In this document: piece after piece, positions 24,584-32,211 of the stretch
How positions within the stretch are numbered: position 1 is the stretch's first letter
Layout: the number at the start of each line of letters is the position of its first letter
NCBI RefSeq assembly: GCF_002157355.1
Contig: NZ_LYMK01000012.1
Coordinates: 62,001-126,000 of the forward strand
Direction of reading: 5' to 3'
Origin: Variovorax sp. JS1663
GTDB taxonomy: Bacteria > Pseudomonadota > Gammaproteobacteria > Burkholderiales > Burkholderiaceae_C
Length of the DNA: 64,000 nucleotides
Notes under the pieces: model-generated
The model's input: only the letters and a program-made list of their open reading frames with translations
The model's database searches: none
Told to the model about the DNA's origin: nothing
Made by a program: the position numbers and the translations under genes

Positions 24584-25399
24584 ATGGCCCGGCTGTCCCC
24601 CGGCGAGATCGCCCACTACCAGCGCGAAGGCTGGGTGATTCCCGAATTCCGCCTGCCGCCCCGACGGGTGGCGCAGATGCACGACGCCCTGAACGAGCTG
24701 ATCCGGCGCAACCCGGGCGTGCGGCCCGAGAAGCTGGTCTCGGCGCACATCGAAGGCGACAACGGCGAGGGCGTGCACGGCAGCCGTCAGTTCCTCGACC
24801 TGGCGATGGACCCGGGGATCGTCGAGCTGGTGTCCGGCGTGATCGGCGAGGACGTGATCCTCTGGGGCTGCCACGTCTTCTGCAAGCCGGCCAGCGAGGG
24901 CTACGAGACGCCCTGGCACCAGGACGGCCACTACTGGCCGATCCGGCCGCTGGCCAACTGCACGGTGTGGGTGGCGCTGGAGCCTTCGACCTCGGCCAAC
25001 GGCTGCCTGCGCGTGATCCCGCGCTCGCACGAGGCGCAGGTGCTGCATCCGCACCTGCACGAGGACCGCGACGACCTCACGCTCAACCAGCGTATGGCGG
25101 CCGGCAGCTTTGACGAGGCCGAGGCGGTGGACCTGGAACTGCAGCCCGGCCAGATGTCGCTGCACGACGTCTACATGATCCACGGCGCCCGCGCCAACAC
25201 CTCGAACCGGCGGCGCACCGGCGTGGCCTTGCGCTACATGCCATCGACCTCGGTGTTCGAGCGCGACATCCGGCCGGCCGACGGCAAGACCGGCGTGGCT
25301 GTCAACTTCGCGCAGCGGCCGCTGTGGCTGCTCAGGGGCGTGGACCGCAGCGGGCGCAACGACTTCCAAGTGGGCCACCGGCGTCACGCGCCGGGTTGA
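24584..25399 (+). CDS. Phytanoyl-CoA dioxygenase-family protein
   Basis: A 271-residue Fe(II)/2-oxoglutarate oxygenase of the PhyH family. The facial triad is visible as His-x-Asp in TPWHQDGHYWPIRPL and the distal His in SLHDVYMIHGARANTS; the Arg that binds 2-oxoglutarate follows in NRRRTGVALRYMPS. Bacterial members hydroxylate a wide range of small molecules, not just phytanoyl-CoA. It begins 4 bases after the persulfide dioxygenase gene. It ends next to a convergent thioesterase gene, with only 2 bases between the two stop codons. The substrate is unknown. Confidence 0.88.
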   Translation: MARLSPGEIAHYQREGWVIPEFRLPPRRVAQMHDALNELIRRNPGVRPEKLVSAHIEGDNGEGVHGSRQFLDLAMDPGIVELVSGVIGEDVILWGCHVFCKPASEGYETPWHQDGHYWPIRPLANCTVWVALEPSTSANGCLRVIPRSHEAQVLHPHLHEDRDDLTLNQRMAAGSFDEAEAVDLELQPGQMSLHDVYMIHGARANTSNRRRTGVALRYMPSTSVFERDIRPADGKTGVAVNFAQRPLWLLRGVDRSGRNDFQVGHRRHAPG

Positions 25400-25401
25400 A
25401 C

Positions 25402-25866
25402 TCAGCCTTCGCGGGGCCAGCCGGACAGGTCCCGCGCCTTCTGCGCCAGTTCCGGCGGAAAGGCGCACGAGCTGCGCAGCGTGGTGTCGAGGTGCACGGC
25501 CTTGAGCGTGCAGCGGGCGACCAGGCCGCCGTCGCCGTCGGCGCGCATCTCGTGCACGAAGCGCACGCTCTTCTCCTTGAGTTCCAGCAGCTCCGAGCGC
25601 ACGGTGACGAGGTCGCCTGGATGCAGCTCGCGCAGGTAGCTCAGGTGCTGGTCGACCGCCGCCATGCCGCGCTGGTGCTCGCGCAGGTAGGCCGGCGTCA
25701 GGCCCAGCAGGTTGAAGAACTGCCAGGTGGCCTCGTCGAACTTGCCGACGTACCACATGACGTTCATGTGGCCCACGTGGTCGCATTGCCAGGGGTAGAC
25801 GGTTCCGCGGTAGGTGATCGGCCCGAGGGCGGTCGAGGTGGCGTCGGAGGGGTTCGGGGAAGTCAT
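25402..25866 (-). CDS. Hotdog-fold acyl-CoA thioesterase
   Basis: A 154-residue 4-hydroxybenzoyl-CoA thioesterase-like protein. The active-site motif region is YPWQCDHVGHMNVMWYVGKF, matching D-x-x-G-H-x-N with the catalytic Asp, and VTVRSELLELKEKSVRFVHE is the central strand. The ATG at 25866 overlaps the stop of the upstream LysR gene as ATGA, which fixes the start and implies co-translation. Such enzymes release free acids from aryl- or acyl-CoA. The pairing with a LysR regulator is unusual because both lie in the same direction. Confidence 0.88.
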   Translation of the reverse strand: MTSPNPSDATSTALGPITYRGTVYPWQCDHVGHMNVMWYVGKFDEATWQFFNLLGLTPAYLREHQRGMAAVDQHLSYLRELHPGDLVTVRSELLELKEKSVRFVHEMRADGDGGLVARCTLKAVHLDTTLRSSCAFPPELAQKARDLSGWPREG

Positions 25867-26816
25867 GGTCGTGTCGAAGCGTGGGTGGTGCCGAGCGTCC
25901 CCGCCAGCGATGAGGGGCTGACCTCCTGCATCAGTCGGCGCAGCAGTTCGCTGGCGGCGGGATTGGGGGTGCGGTTCGGCAGGCGGGCGATGCCGAGCGT
26001 GCGCACCAGGATGCGATCGTCGAGGGCGACCGACTGCAGCCCTGCGTTGCGCGCGCTGGGCACGATGCCGGAGGGCACGATCGCCACGCCGGCGCCCTGC
26101 TGCACCAGGCTGATGACGGTGGCGAAGCTGGCGGCGACGATGGACGCATCGACCCCGATGCCGGCGGCGGCGCAGGCGGCGTCGATCAGCGCGCGCGTGC
26201 GCGACCCCAGGGGCAGCGAGACCAGGCGCTGGCCATCGATCGCCTTCAGCCCGAGCGACGCCACATCGGCCCGCAGCGCGCCTTCGGGAAAGATCAGGTG
26301 GAAGGACTCGGTGCCCAGCACGTCGACGTGGAAGTCGCCCTCCATGCCGTCGACCGCGCAGATGCCGAAATCGGACACGCCGCTCTGCACGTCCTGCGTG
26401 ACCGATTCCTGCACGCCCTCGCGCAGCTGGATCTCGACGCCCCTGAAGCTGTCGGCGTACTTCGAGAGGATGGCCGACAGCGGTCCCTGGGCGAAGGACT
26501 GCAGCGAGGACACGATGATCTGTCCGCGCCGCAGCGAGCGCAGGTCCTCCATGTTCCGCAGGGCGATGCCCAGGTCGTTCAGGATCCGCTCGGCCACCGC
26601 GACGAACTCCCGGCCGGAGTCGGTCAGCTCGACCCTGCGCGTGCTGCGCGCGAAGAGCGGCATGTTCAGCGCCTCCTCGGCACTCTGCACGATGCGGCTC
26701 AGGGAGGACTGGGACAGGCCCAGCGTCGAGGCAGCCGACACGAAGCTGCCGCACTTGGCCACGGCGACGACCGCGCGCAGCTGGGAGGTGGAGATGTTGG
26801 CTTCGTTGATGGCCAT
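25863..26816 (-). CDS. LysR-family regulator coupled to a thioesterase gene
   Basis: A 317-residue LysR-type regulator. The helix-turn-helix is CGSFVSAASTLGLSQSSLSR (about residues 23-42), followed by LNMPLFARSTRRVELTDSGR. The effector domain starts at GQIIVSSLQSFAQGPLSAIL. ATG 26816 is chosen because the upstream frame has no family character. It runs in the same direction as the thioesterase it overlaps, so the two are an operon rather than a divergent pair. Regulated promoter unknown. Confidence 0.92.
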   Translation of the reverse strand: MAINEANISTSQLRAVVAVAKCGSFVSAASTLGLSQSSLSRIVQSAEEALNMPLFARSTRRVELTDSGREFVAVAERILNDLGIALRNMEDLRSLRRGQIIVSSLQSFAQGPLSAILSKYADSFRGVEIQLREGVQESVTQDVQSGVSDFGICAVDGMEGDFHVDVLGTESFHLIFPEGALRADVASLGLKAIDGQRLVSLPLGSRTRALIDAACAAAGIGVDASIVAASFATVISLVQQGAGVAIVPSGIVPSARNAGLQSVALDDRILVRTLGIARLPNRTPNPAASELLRRLMQEVSPSSLAGTLGTTHASTRP

Positions 26817-26875
26817 GTCGCGTGTGCTTGTCCGGGGATCGATGAGGGAGCGCCCCCGCGCGGGCGGCCTGTCGA

Positions 26876-27244
26876 TCAGCCGACGCGCGCGGTCTTGGTC
26901 GCATAGTAGATGCAGTGCCGCCAGGCGCGCTCGCGATTGTCCTGGCTCGCCCACGGATAGCGCTCGATGAACAGCGCATCGAAGCGGCCCTGGACCGAGG
27001 CCGGTTCCACCGTGCGGGAAAGGCTCAGCGCCGTCTGCTGCCCGAAGCGGATGGCGTCCATGCAGGTCTGGTTGAGCCTGTCGAGCTGCTGCGCATCCAG
27101 CGACGGATGGCGGGCCTTGAGCCGCCCCTGGATCGGGCTGAGCCAGTTGCCGAAGTCGAGCGCCAGGTCCAGCGCGCTGTTGAGCAGCGCCGAGGCGCTC
27201 TCGGCCGGCGCGCGCGGACGGCGGAGAAATCCGAACAGGTTCAT
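26876..27244 (-). CDS. Unrecognised helical cytoplasmic protein
   Basis: A 122-residue protein that I do not recognise. It starts MNLFGFLRRPRAPAES, has no signal peptide or membrane helix, and the middle is predicted helical and amphipathic (LLNSALDLALDFGNWLSP, DAQQLDRLNQTCMDAIRFG). The C terminus is aromatic and basic (RERAWRHCIYYATKTARVG). An AAGGAG 8 bases upstream supports the ATG. It lies between dctA (37 bases upstream) and the LysR-thioesterase pair, all on the minus strand, and may be the last gene of the dctA operon. Confidence 0.65.
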   Translation of the reverse strand: MNLFGFLRRPRAPAESASALLNSALDLALDFGNWLSPIQGRLKARHPSLDAQQLDRLNQTCMDAIRFGQQTALSLSRTVEPASVQGRFDALFIERYPWASQDNRERAWRHCIYYATKTARVG

Positions 27245-27281
27245 GGCTTGCTCCTTCTGGGTCGGCGCTGCGGCTCGGACT

Positions 27282-28565
27282 TCAGCGGGCCGGATAGCCC
27301 GCGCGTCCGAGCGCCGCGTCGCCGAGCTGCTCCTTCAGCTGCGAGCGGTCCAGCTCCCCTTCCCAGGCCGACACGATGATGCACGCCACCGCATTGCCCA
27401 TGAAGTTCGTGAGGGCGCGGCACTCGCTCATGAAGCGGTCGACGCCCAGCAACAGCACCAGCCCCGCCAGCGGCACGGTGGGCACCACGGCCAGCGTGGC
27501 CGCCAGGGTCACGAAGCCGGCGCCGGCCACGCCGCTGGCGCCCTTGGAGGTCAGCATGGCGACGCCGAAGATCGTCAACTGCTCCCAAAGCGTCAGGTCG
27601 ATGTTCATGGCCTGCGCGATGAAGAGGATCGACAGGCTGATGTAGATGTTGGTGCCGTCCAGGTTGAAGGAATAGCCGGTCGGCACCACCAGGCCTACCA
27701 CCTGCTTGCTGCAGCCCGCCTTCTCGAGCTTGTCCATCAGCTGCGGGAGGGCGGCTTCGGACGAGCTCGTCGCCAGCACGATCAGCAGCTCTTCGCGCAG
27801 GTAGCGCAGGAGGCGCCAGATCTTGACGCCGGCCATGGCGCAGATGCCGCCGAGCACGACGACCACGAAGCCGATGGCGACGCCGTAGAAGGTGGCGATC
27901 AGCTTCAGCAGCGGCAGCAGCGAGCCCAGGCCGTACTTGCCGACGGTGAAGCCGATGGCGCCCATCGCGCCGATCGGCGCGGCCTTGGTCACGACGTGGA
28001 TGATGCGGAAGAGCGAATGCGTGACCTGGTCGAGCATGTCCCGGACCAGCTGCACCCGGTCGCCCAGCGCATTCAGCGAGAACCCCACCAGGATCGAAAC
28101 CAGCAGGATCTGGAGGATGTCGCCACGGCTGAAGGCGCTGATCAACGTGTCGGGAATGATGTTGACGATGAACTTCACCATCGACTGGTCTTCGGCCTTC
28201 GCCGCGTAGTTGCGGACCGCGCCGGTGTCCAGCGTGCTCGGGTCGATGTTGAAGCCATGCCCCGGATGCAGCAGGGTCGCGGCGCAGGCGCCCACGATCA
28301 GCGCGATGGTCGACACGATCTCGAAATAGACCAGCGCCTTGCCGCCGATGCGGCCGAGCTGTTTCATGCCCTGCATGCTGGCGATGCCGGACACCACCGT
28401 GCAGAAGATCACCGGGCCGATGACCATCTTCACGAGCTTGATGAAGCCCTCGCCGAGGGGAAGCATGGCGATCCCGGTGGACGGCCAGGCCATGCCGATC
28501 AGCACGCCGGCCGCGATGCCGAGGACCACCTGCACGTAGAGCTGCCTGTAGAACGGCTTGCGCAT
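27282..28565 (-). CDS. dctA: C4-dicarboxylate:cation symporter DctA
   Basis: A 427-residue inner-membrane symporter. Strong family landmarks are [27 protein letters not shown] in the first half, [14 protein letters not shown], the re-entrant loop serine-rich stretch [13 protein letters not shown], and [20 protein letters not shown] with the substrate/cation site. DctA imports succinate, fumarate, malate and related acids with protons or sodium. It follows the PAS-protein gene by 43 bases, and both follow RidA, giving an operon order RidA-PAS-DctA. The operon context suggests a dedicated substrate other than housekeeping C4 acids. Confidence 0.93.
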   Translation of the reverse strand: MRKPFYRQLYVQVVLGIAAGVLIGMAWPSTGIAMLPLGEGFIKLVKMVIGPVIFCTVVSGIASMQGMKQLGRIGGKALVYFEIVSTIALIVGACAATLLHPGHGFNIDPSTLDTGAVRNYAAKAEDQSMVKFIVNIIPDTLISAFSRGDILQILLVSILVGFSLNALGDRVQLVRDMLDQVTHSLFRIIHVVTKAAPIGAMGAIGFTVGKYGLGSLLPLLKLIATFYGVAIGFVVVVLGGICAMAGVKIWRLLRYLREELLIVLATSSSEAALPQLMDKLEKAGCSKQVVGLVVPTGYSFNLDGTNIYISLSILFIAQAMNIDLTLWEQLTIFGVAMLTSKGASGVAGAGFVTLAATLAVVPTVPLAGLVLLLGVDRFMSECRALTNFMGNAVACIIVSAWEGELDRSQLKEQLGDAALGRAGYPAR

Positions 28566-28608
28566 CTCTTTGTCTCCTGGTTGTTGTGGCGGCGTTCGCC
28601 GGGTGCGC

Positions 28609-29103
28609 TCAGTCGTCGTTCGACGGCGTGGAATCCGGGAGCATCTCGCGCTCGAAGGATTCGCGGCCCGAGGCGTTGAAGCGCTGGCACAGCGCCTCGA
28701 CCTCGTCCTTCAGCAGGACGATCTGCGAGTAGCCCACCAGCTCACCCTCGACGTAGATCGGCGAGACGGTGACCAGGATGGTGGTCTTGCCGTAGGGGCG
28801 CGCCACGTAGCGCACCGGCTCCATGCGGCCCTCCTCGAAGAGCTTCAGCATGGCGTCGAAGCGCGGATTGGTGATCGCGCGGCGGTGCCGGTTGTGGATC
28901 TCGTCGCCGATGTAGCCGGGCTTGCGGTCCAGGTGGTCCTTGGCCCACTGGTTGTAGTAGACGCAGCGGCCCAGGCGATCGACCAGGGTGACGCCGACGC
29001 CGGCGTACTCCAGGATCCTGTCCGCCCATTCGGAAAGCCGCCAGCCGGCCAGGATGCGCTGGTCCACGACCTCGGGCAGTTCTTCGGTATTCACTTGATT
29101 CAT
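28609..29103 (-). CDS. Single PAS-domain sensor protein
   Basis: A 164-residue cytoplasmic protein that is essentially one PAS domain (about 25-140): [29 protein letters not shown], then GEIH-like [17 protein letters not shown] and a C-terminal [19 protein letters not shown] strand pair. The N-RHRR stretch resembles PAS proteins that precede DNA-binding or sigma-54 activator modules, but no output domain is present here. It could act as a ligand sensor working through a partner. It lies between RidA (49 bases) and dctA (43 bases). Confidence 0.75.
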   Translation of the reverse strand: MNQVNTEELPEVVDQRILAGWRLSEWADRILEYAGVGVTLVDRLGRCVYYNQWAKDHLDRKPGYIGDEIHNRHRRAITNPRFDAMLKLFEEGRMEPVRYVARPYGKTTILVTVSPIYVEGELVGYSQIVLLKDEVEALCQRFNASGRESFEREMLPDSTPSNDD

Positions 29104-29152
29104 GGCATGACCTCGGGGATGAAGCCGGCGTGGGGCCGGCGGGATGAAGACA

Positions 29153-29617
29153 TCAATCGACGGCGAAGCTCGCCGCCAGTTCGACGGGGACGCCGAAGGG
29201 CAGGCTGGCTACTCCGACGGCAAAGCGGGTATGGGCACCTTTGTCGCCCAGGGCCTGCAGCAGCAGCTCGGAGGCGCCATTGGCGACCTGCGGGTGGTCC
29301 TCGAAGGCCGGGGTCGCCCGGACGAAGACCTCCAGCCGCAGGCACTGGCGAATGCGCCCGAGTTCGCCGAGCGCGGCTTTGGCATGGGCCAGGACGAGGA
29401 CGGCCGCGGTCCTCGCGGCGGCCTGCGCCTCGGGGATCGATACGTCCTGGCCGAGCGTCCCCTTCCATAGCGGGCCGGCCTCGCCGATCGGCATCGTTCC
29501 CGAGACGTAGAGGGTGTCGCCCACCCGCTGCGCGGCGACATAGCGTGCTGCCGATGGCTTCGGCGTCGGCAGCACGATGTCCAGTTCCAAAAGTCTGTCC
29601 TCGATGCTTGGGGGCAT
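29153..29617 (-). CDS. RidA-family protein
   Basis: A 154-residue RidA/YjgF-type protein, a little longer than the classic 128. The C-terminal half has the family core HTRFAVGVASLPFGVPVELAAS, with the Arg that in RidA binds the substrate carboxylate. The glutamate that follows in true imine deaminases sits in a changed context (VELAAS). It may be an imine/enamine deaminase or a ring-hydrolysing subfamily member. Start 29617 is chosen for its GGAG five bases upstream; an in-frame ATG exists at 29668. It heads the RidA-PAS-DctA operon downstream of an AT-rich promoter. Confidence 0.85.
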   Translation of the reverse strand: MPPSIEDRLLELDIVLPTPKPSAARYVAAQRVGDTLYVSGTMPIGEAGPLWKGTLGQDVSIPEAQAAARTAAVLVLAHAKAALGELGRIRQCLRLEVFVRATPAFEDHPQVANGASELLLQALGDKGAHTRFAVGVASLPFGVPVELAASFAVD

Positions 29618-29692
29618 GCGCTCTCCAATGGCGCCGCGCGTTCTCGCGACGCAACGGAACGGCGGCAAGCTTTGATAATTGCGTCTTTCGAG

Positions 29693-29721
29693 ATATTAAT
29701 ATTAATTATCCCGATATACAA
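29693..29721 (-). promoter_or_regulatory. Candidate promoter for the RidA-PAS-dctA operon
   Basis: On the minus strand TTGTAT (29721-29716) and TAATAT (29698-29693) are separated by exactly 17 bases, in the only strongly AT-rich patch of the area. A perfect palindrome ATTAATATTAAT (29695-29706) overlaps the -10, and GATAATT/AATTATC arms (29674-29680, 29704-29710) flank it. This suggests regulator binding. The hexamers themselves are weak matches to consensus. Confidence 0.45.
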
Positions 29722-29743
29722 CTATATCGACGCGTAACGACGT

Positions 29744-29773
29744 CGCCCCGGGTGTGGACACACGCCCGGGGCG
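29744..29773. terminator. Strong GC hairpin between two minus-strand genes
   Basis: A 13-base stem (29744-29756 with 29761-29773) closes a GACA loop, with one G-T type mismatch. It lies 88 bases past the end of the 29861-30673 gene and just upstream of the RidA promoter. That placement fits a terminator insulating the two units. It lacks a T-run on either strand, so a factor-assisted or structural role is as likely as classic termination. Confidence 0.5.
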
Positions 29774-29860
29774 AACAGGGAGATCGGAGAGAACCCGCGC
29801 CCGAAGCAAGGCGCGGAAAGCTGCCGGCGCCGCCGGGTCAGCGGCGCGAAGGGGAGGAGA

Positions 29861-30673
29861 TCAGGCGGTCAGGCCGGCCAGCACGCTGGAAGGTTCGGCG
29901 TGGACGGGCGCGCCGAGTTGCCCGGCCTCGGCCAGCACGACCTCGGCATGGGTCTTGTCGTGGCCATGGAGCCACGGGATCGTCGCGTCCTGACGCAGCA
30001 TCGCCAGTTCGTGCTCGTAGAAGCGCATCAGCTCGGCGCCGGTGCTGTGCGAGATGTAAAGCCGCATGTCGTGTTCGGCAATGCCCAGGTAGCCGTCCAG
30101 CACCAGCTCGACGTGCAGGTGATGCAGACCGCTGGCGCGCAGGTTCATCCCGGAGAGATAGAGAGCCTCGGCCGTCATGGCGGTCGAGACGGCCAGCGTG
30201 CCGCGCGTGCGCAGCAGCGCTTCGGCCTGGGCGATGCGGGCGATGAAGCCCGCGAGGTTGTGGCCGCGATAGCGGGGATGCACCCAGCCCGCGCCGATGT
30301 AGCCATAGAGCGCCTGGGGCTCGAGCGCCGGGCCGGACTGCGGCAGCCAGCCTTCTTTCTGCTTGCACCGGTAGAGCGTGCCCTGGCTGTAGGCCTCGCC
30401 GACGCGGCGGACGCTGCTGCCGTTGACCATGGTCCGGTAGCCGGTCAGCGCCACCGGGGCACTGCCGTCGTCGAAGCAGACCCAGAAGTTGTAGGGGTTG
30501 AAGTCCTTCGGATCCTCCAGCACGAAGGGGAGCTGGACGTAGCCGGTCCCGGTGGCCGCTTCGTAGGTCTTCAACAGCACGGACAGATCGTCACCGAAGG
30601 TGACGTTGAGGCCGGATTCCTCCAGCTGACCTACGAGTTGATCCTGGTATTCCGCGATCTCCGACAGTTCCAT
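29861..30673 (-). CDS. Unrecognised protein with a GNAT-like segment
   Basis: A 270-residue cytoplasmic protein that I cannot assign. No signal peptide or membrane helix is seen. The segment GAGWVHPRYRGHNLAGFIAR (about 142-161) resembles the acetyl-CoA binding turn of GNAT acetyltransferases, and nearby strands (FWVCFDDGSAPVALTGYRTM) could be the fold's central sheet. The C-terminal third is helical with LHVELVLDGYLGIAEHD. ATG 30673 follows AAGGA by 7 bases and is preferred over 30751 or 30778. It is a single-gene unit, bounded by the hairpin at 29744 and a 443-base gap. Confidence 0.6.
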   Translation of the reverse strand: MELSEIAEYQDQLVGQLEESGLNVTFGDDLSVLLKTYEAATGTGYVQLPFVLEDPKDFNPYNFWVCFDDGSAPVALTGYRTMVNGSSVRRVGEAYSQGTLYRCKQKEGWLPQSGPALEPQALYGYIGAGWVHPRYRGHNLAGFIARIAQAEALLRTRGTLAVSTAMTAEALYLSGMNLRASGLHHLHVELVLDGYLGIAEHDMRLYISHSTGAELMRFYEHELAMLRQDATIPWLHGHDKTHAEVVLAEAGQLGAPVHAEPSSVLAGLTA

Positions 30674-31116
30674 GGCTGTGTCCTTGAAGTATTTGCGTTG
30701 CTCGGCCCGGCGGGCCAGGAAGGGGAGGAATTCCCACAAGAGATTGCGCATTACTCCACTTGCACAGTTATGACGCAAGTTGTATGTGACGCTCGTCCAG
30801 TTTTAGTCGCAAGAATAGTACAAAGTGTTACCTAAAGTAATCACCGAACCCCCTGGGGCAGCGGGCGACCCGGGCTTCTCAAGTCTCCTTTGGCAGGCGA
30901 ATGGCAACCTGGGGTTACGGGTTGTATCGATGGCAAACCACCAGCCATGTAAGGCAAAGCTATGCATCGACCGAAGCGCCATAGATCGTCCGGCGGAAGA
31001 CGGTGTGGTTTACCGCCGTCATCATCGGTAATTGCCCGCACAAATCGTCGAAATCGTCGCCAGGCCCGGTCTGCCCGGGCGCGGGCCGGTCTAAAGTGGC
31101 GTACCCCAAGGGAATC
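30674..31116. other. Intergenic regulatory gap between two unknown divergent genes
   Basis: No gene is evident. The gap holds an inverted repeat ACTTGC-N11-GCAAGT (30758-30780), a LysR/LuxR-like operator form, 85 bases upstream of the minus-strand gene. Around 30780-30840 the base composition turns AT-rich (AGTACAAAGTGTTACCTAAAG), a likely promoter zone. Near the plus-strand gene there is a tandem AAATCGTCG (31042-31059) and a GGCCCG/CGGGCC hairpin (31063-31087) before an AAGGGA ribosome site. Both flanking genes are probably controlled from here. Confidence 0.5.
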
Positions 31117-31713
31117 ATGACCAGAGCGAAACTGCGAATCACGGGACCCGACTCGAGCCCGTACGTGCTCGGCGCGCCGATGTACCTGTACGACGGTTCG
31201 CTCCACATCGCGACCCTGGACCCCGTTCCCGTCAACCGGGAAGGCACGGAGGTTCACATTGAGCACTTCACGCCGACGGCCATCGTCATCCAGCAGAAAC
31301 TGGAGATCAGCAAGCTCGCGCTGGTCGAGATGGTGTACTTCATCGCCGAGAACTTCACCTCGGTGCAGGCCATCAGCCTGTCGTTGAGCCGGCAGGTGGA
31401 GGGCTACGGCGACGGCATGCGGCTCGCCGGTGCGCGCTCCGCCTTCCTGCAGAGCCTCGGCGCCGGCCACATCGTGATCGCGCCCAAGCCCAATGCGGAG
31501 CATATGGGCCATTTCATCGTCAGCGGGCTGTGGGAATACAACCCCGTGAACCTGCAGGCTCTGGCCGCCGTGCTGGAGCACGAGCGCGAGGTCTATTACG
31601 CCAGCCGCCCCGACACCACCGCCGCCGAGGAAGCGCGTCGACCCGGCCTGGGCGCCTGGATGCGGCGCTTCATGCCCAAGGCGGCGCCGCGCAACGACGA
31701 CGGCAAGGGCTGA
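31117..31713 (+). CDS. Unrecognised 198-residue protein
   Basis: Start ATG 31117 follows AAGGGA by 6 bases; an upstream in-frame ATG (31003) lacks support. The protein opens with a strand-rich region (MTRAKLRITG, MYLYDGSLHIATLDPVPVN), then a helix ALVEMVYFIAENFTSVQAIS, then a second strand set around GAGHIVIAPKP and GHFIVSGLWEYNPVN. The C terminus is basic and Pro/Ala-rich. No catalytic motif or membrane segment is visible, and no family is claimed. It faces the other unknown gene (29861-30673) across a 443-base gap, which suggests a shared regulon. Confidence 0.6.
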   Translation: MTRAKLRITGPDSSPYVLGAPMYLYDGSLHIATLDPVPVNREGTEVHIEHFTPTAIVIQQKLEISKLALVEMVYFIAENFTSVQAISLSLSRQVEGYGDGMRLAGARSAFLQSLGAGHIVIAPKPNAEHMGHFIVSGLWEYNPVNLQALAAVLEHEREVYYASRPDTTAAEEARRPGLGAWMRRFMPKAAPRNDDGKG

Positions 31714-31788
31714 GCCCGCCGGGGGCCGGCAGCGCCGGCGCATCGATATGATGGCCCGCTTCCGACACCCAGAAGCCCACGCCCGCCG

Positions 31789-32187
31789 ATGCTGAACGAC
31801 CTGGCCCCCTTTCTTCTCCACTGGGCCATCATCGCCCTCTCGCTCTGGGTGGCCAGCCACCTCTTCAGCGGCATCCGATTCGAGAGCACCTCGGCGCTGG
31901 TGGTCTCCGCCCTGCTGCTGGGCTTCGCCAACGCCATCGTCAAGCCGGTGCTGATCGTGCTCACCCTGCCGCTCACGCTGCTGACCTTCGGCCTGTTCCT
32001 GCTGGTGATCAACGCGCTGATGCTGCTGCTGGTGGCGGCGCTGGTGAAGGGCTTCAAGGTTTCCGGCTTCTGGACCGCCCTGTTCGCGAGCCTCTTCGTC
32101 TCGCTGCTGAGCATCGTCTTCGGTGCGCTGGTCGGCGGCAGCGATCCGGCAACCACGATCCAGATGCCGCAGGGCAACTGGCTGTAG
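31789..32187 (+). CDS. Phage holin superfamily-4 type membrane protein
   Basis: A 132-residue membrane protein with four hydrophobic segments: FLLHWAIIALSLWVASHLF, ALLLGFANAIVKPVLIV, LPLTLLTFGLFLLVINALM and FWTALFASLFVSLLSIVFGA. The pattern GFANA-VKP-L-LPLT-LT-G matches the widespread 'holin family 4' proteins, which are chromosomal and not part of a prophage here. Function unknown. It stands alone, 75 bases after the 31117 gene, and converges on the MFS gene. Confidence 0.8.
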   Translation: MLNDLAPFLLHWAIIALSLWVASHLFSGIRFESTSALVVSALLLGFANAIVKPVLIVLTLPLTLLTFGLFLLVINALMLLLVAALVKGFKVSGFWTALFASLFVSLLSIVFGALVGGSDPATTIQMPQGNWL

Positions 32188-32211
32188 GGCGCGTCAACGC
32201 CCTGGCCCGGC

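Noticed and set aside
31789..32187. A prophage remnant, because of the holin-like protein
   Set aside because: The protein belongs to a chromosomal family of unknown function, and no other phage gene, integrase or attachment site is nearby.
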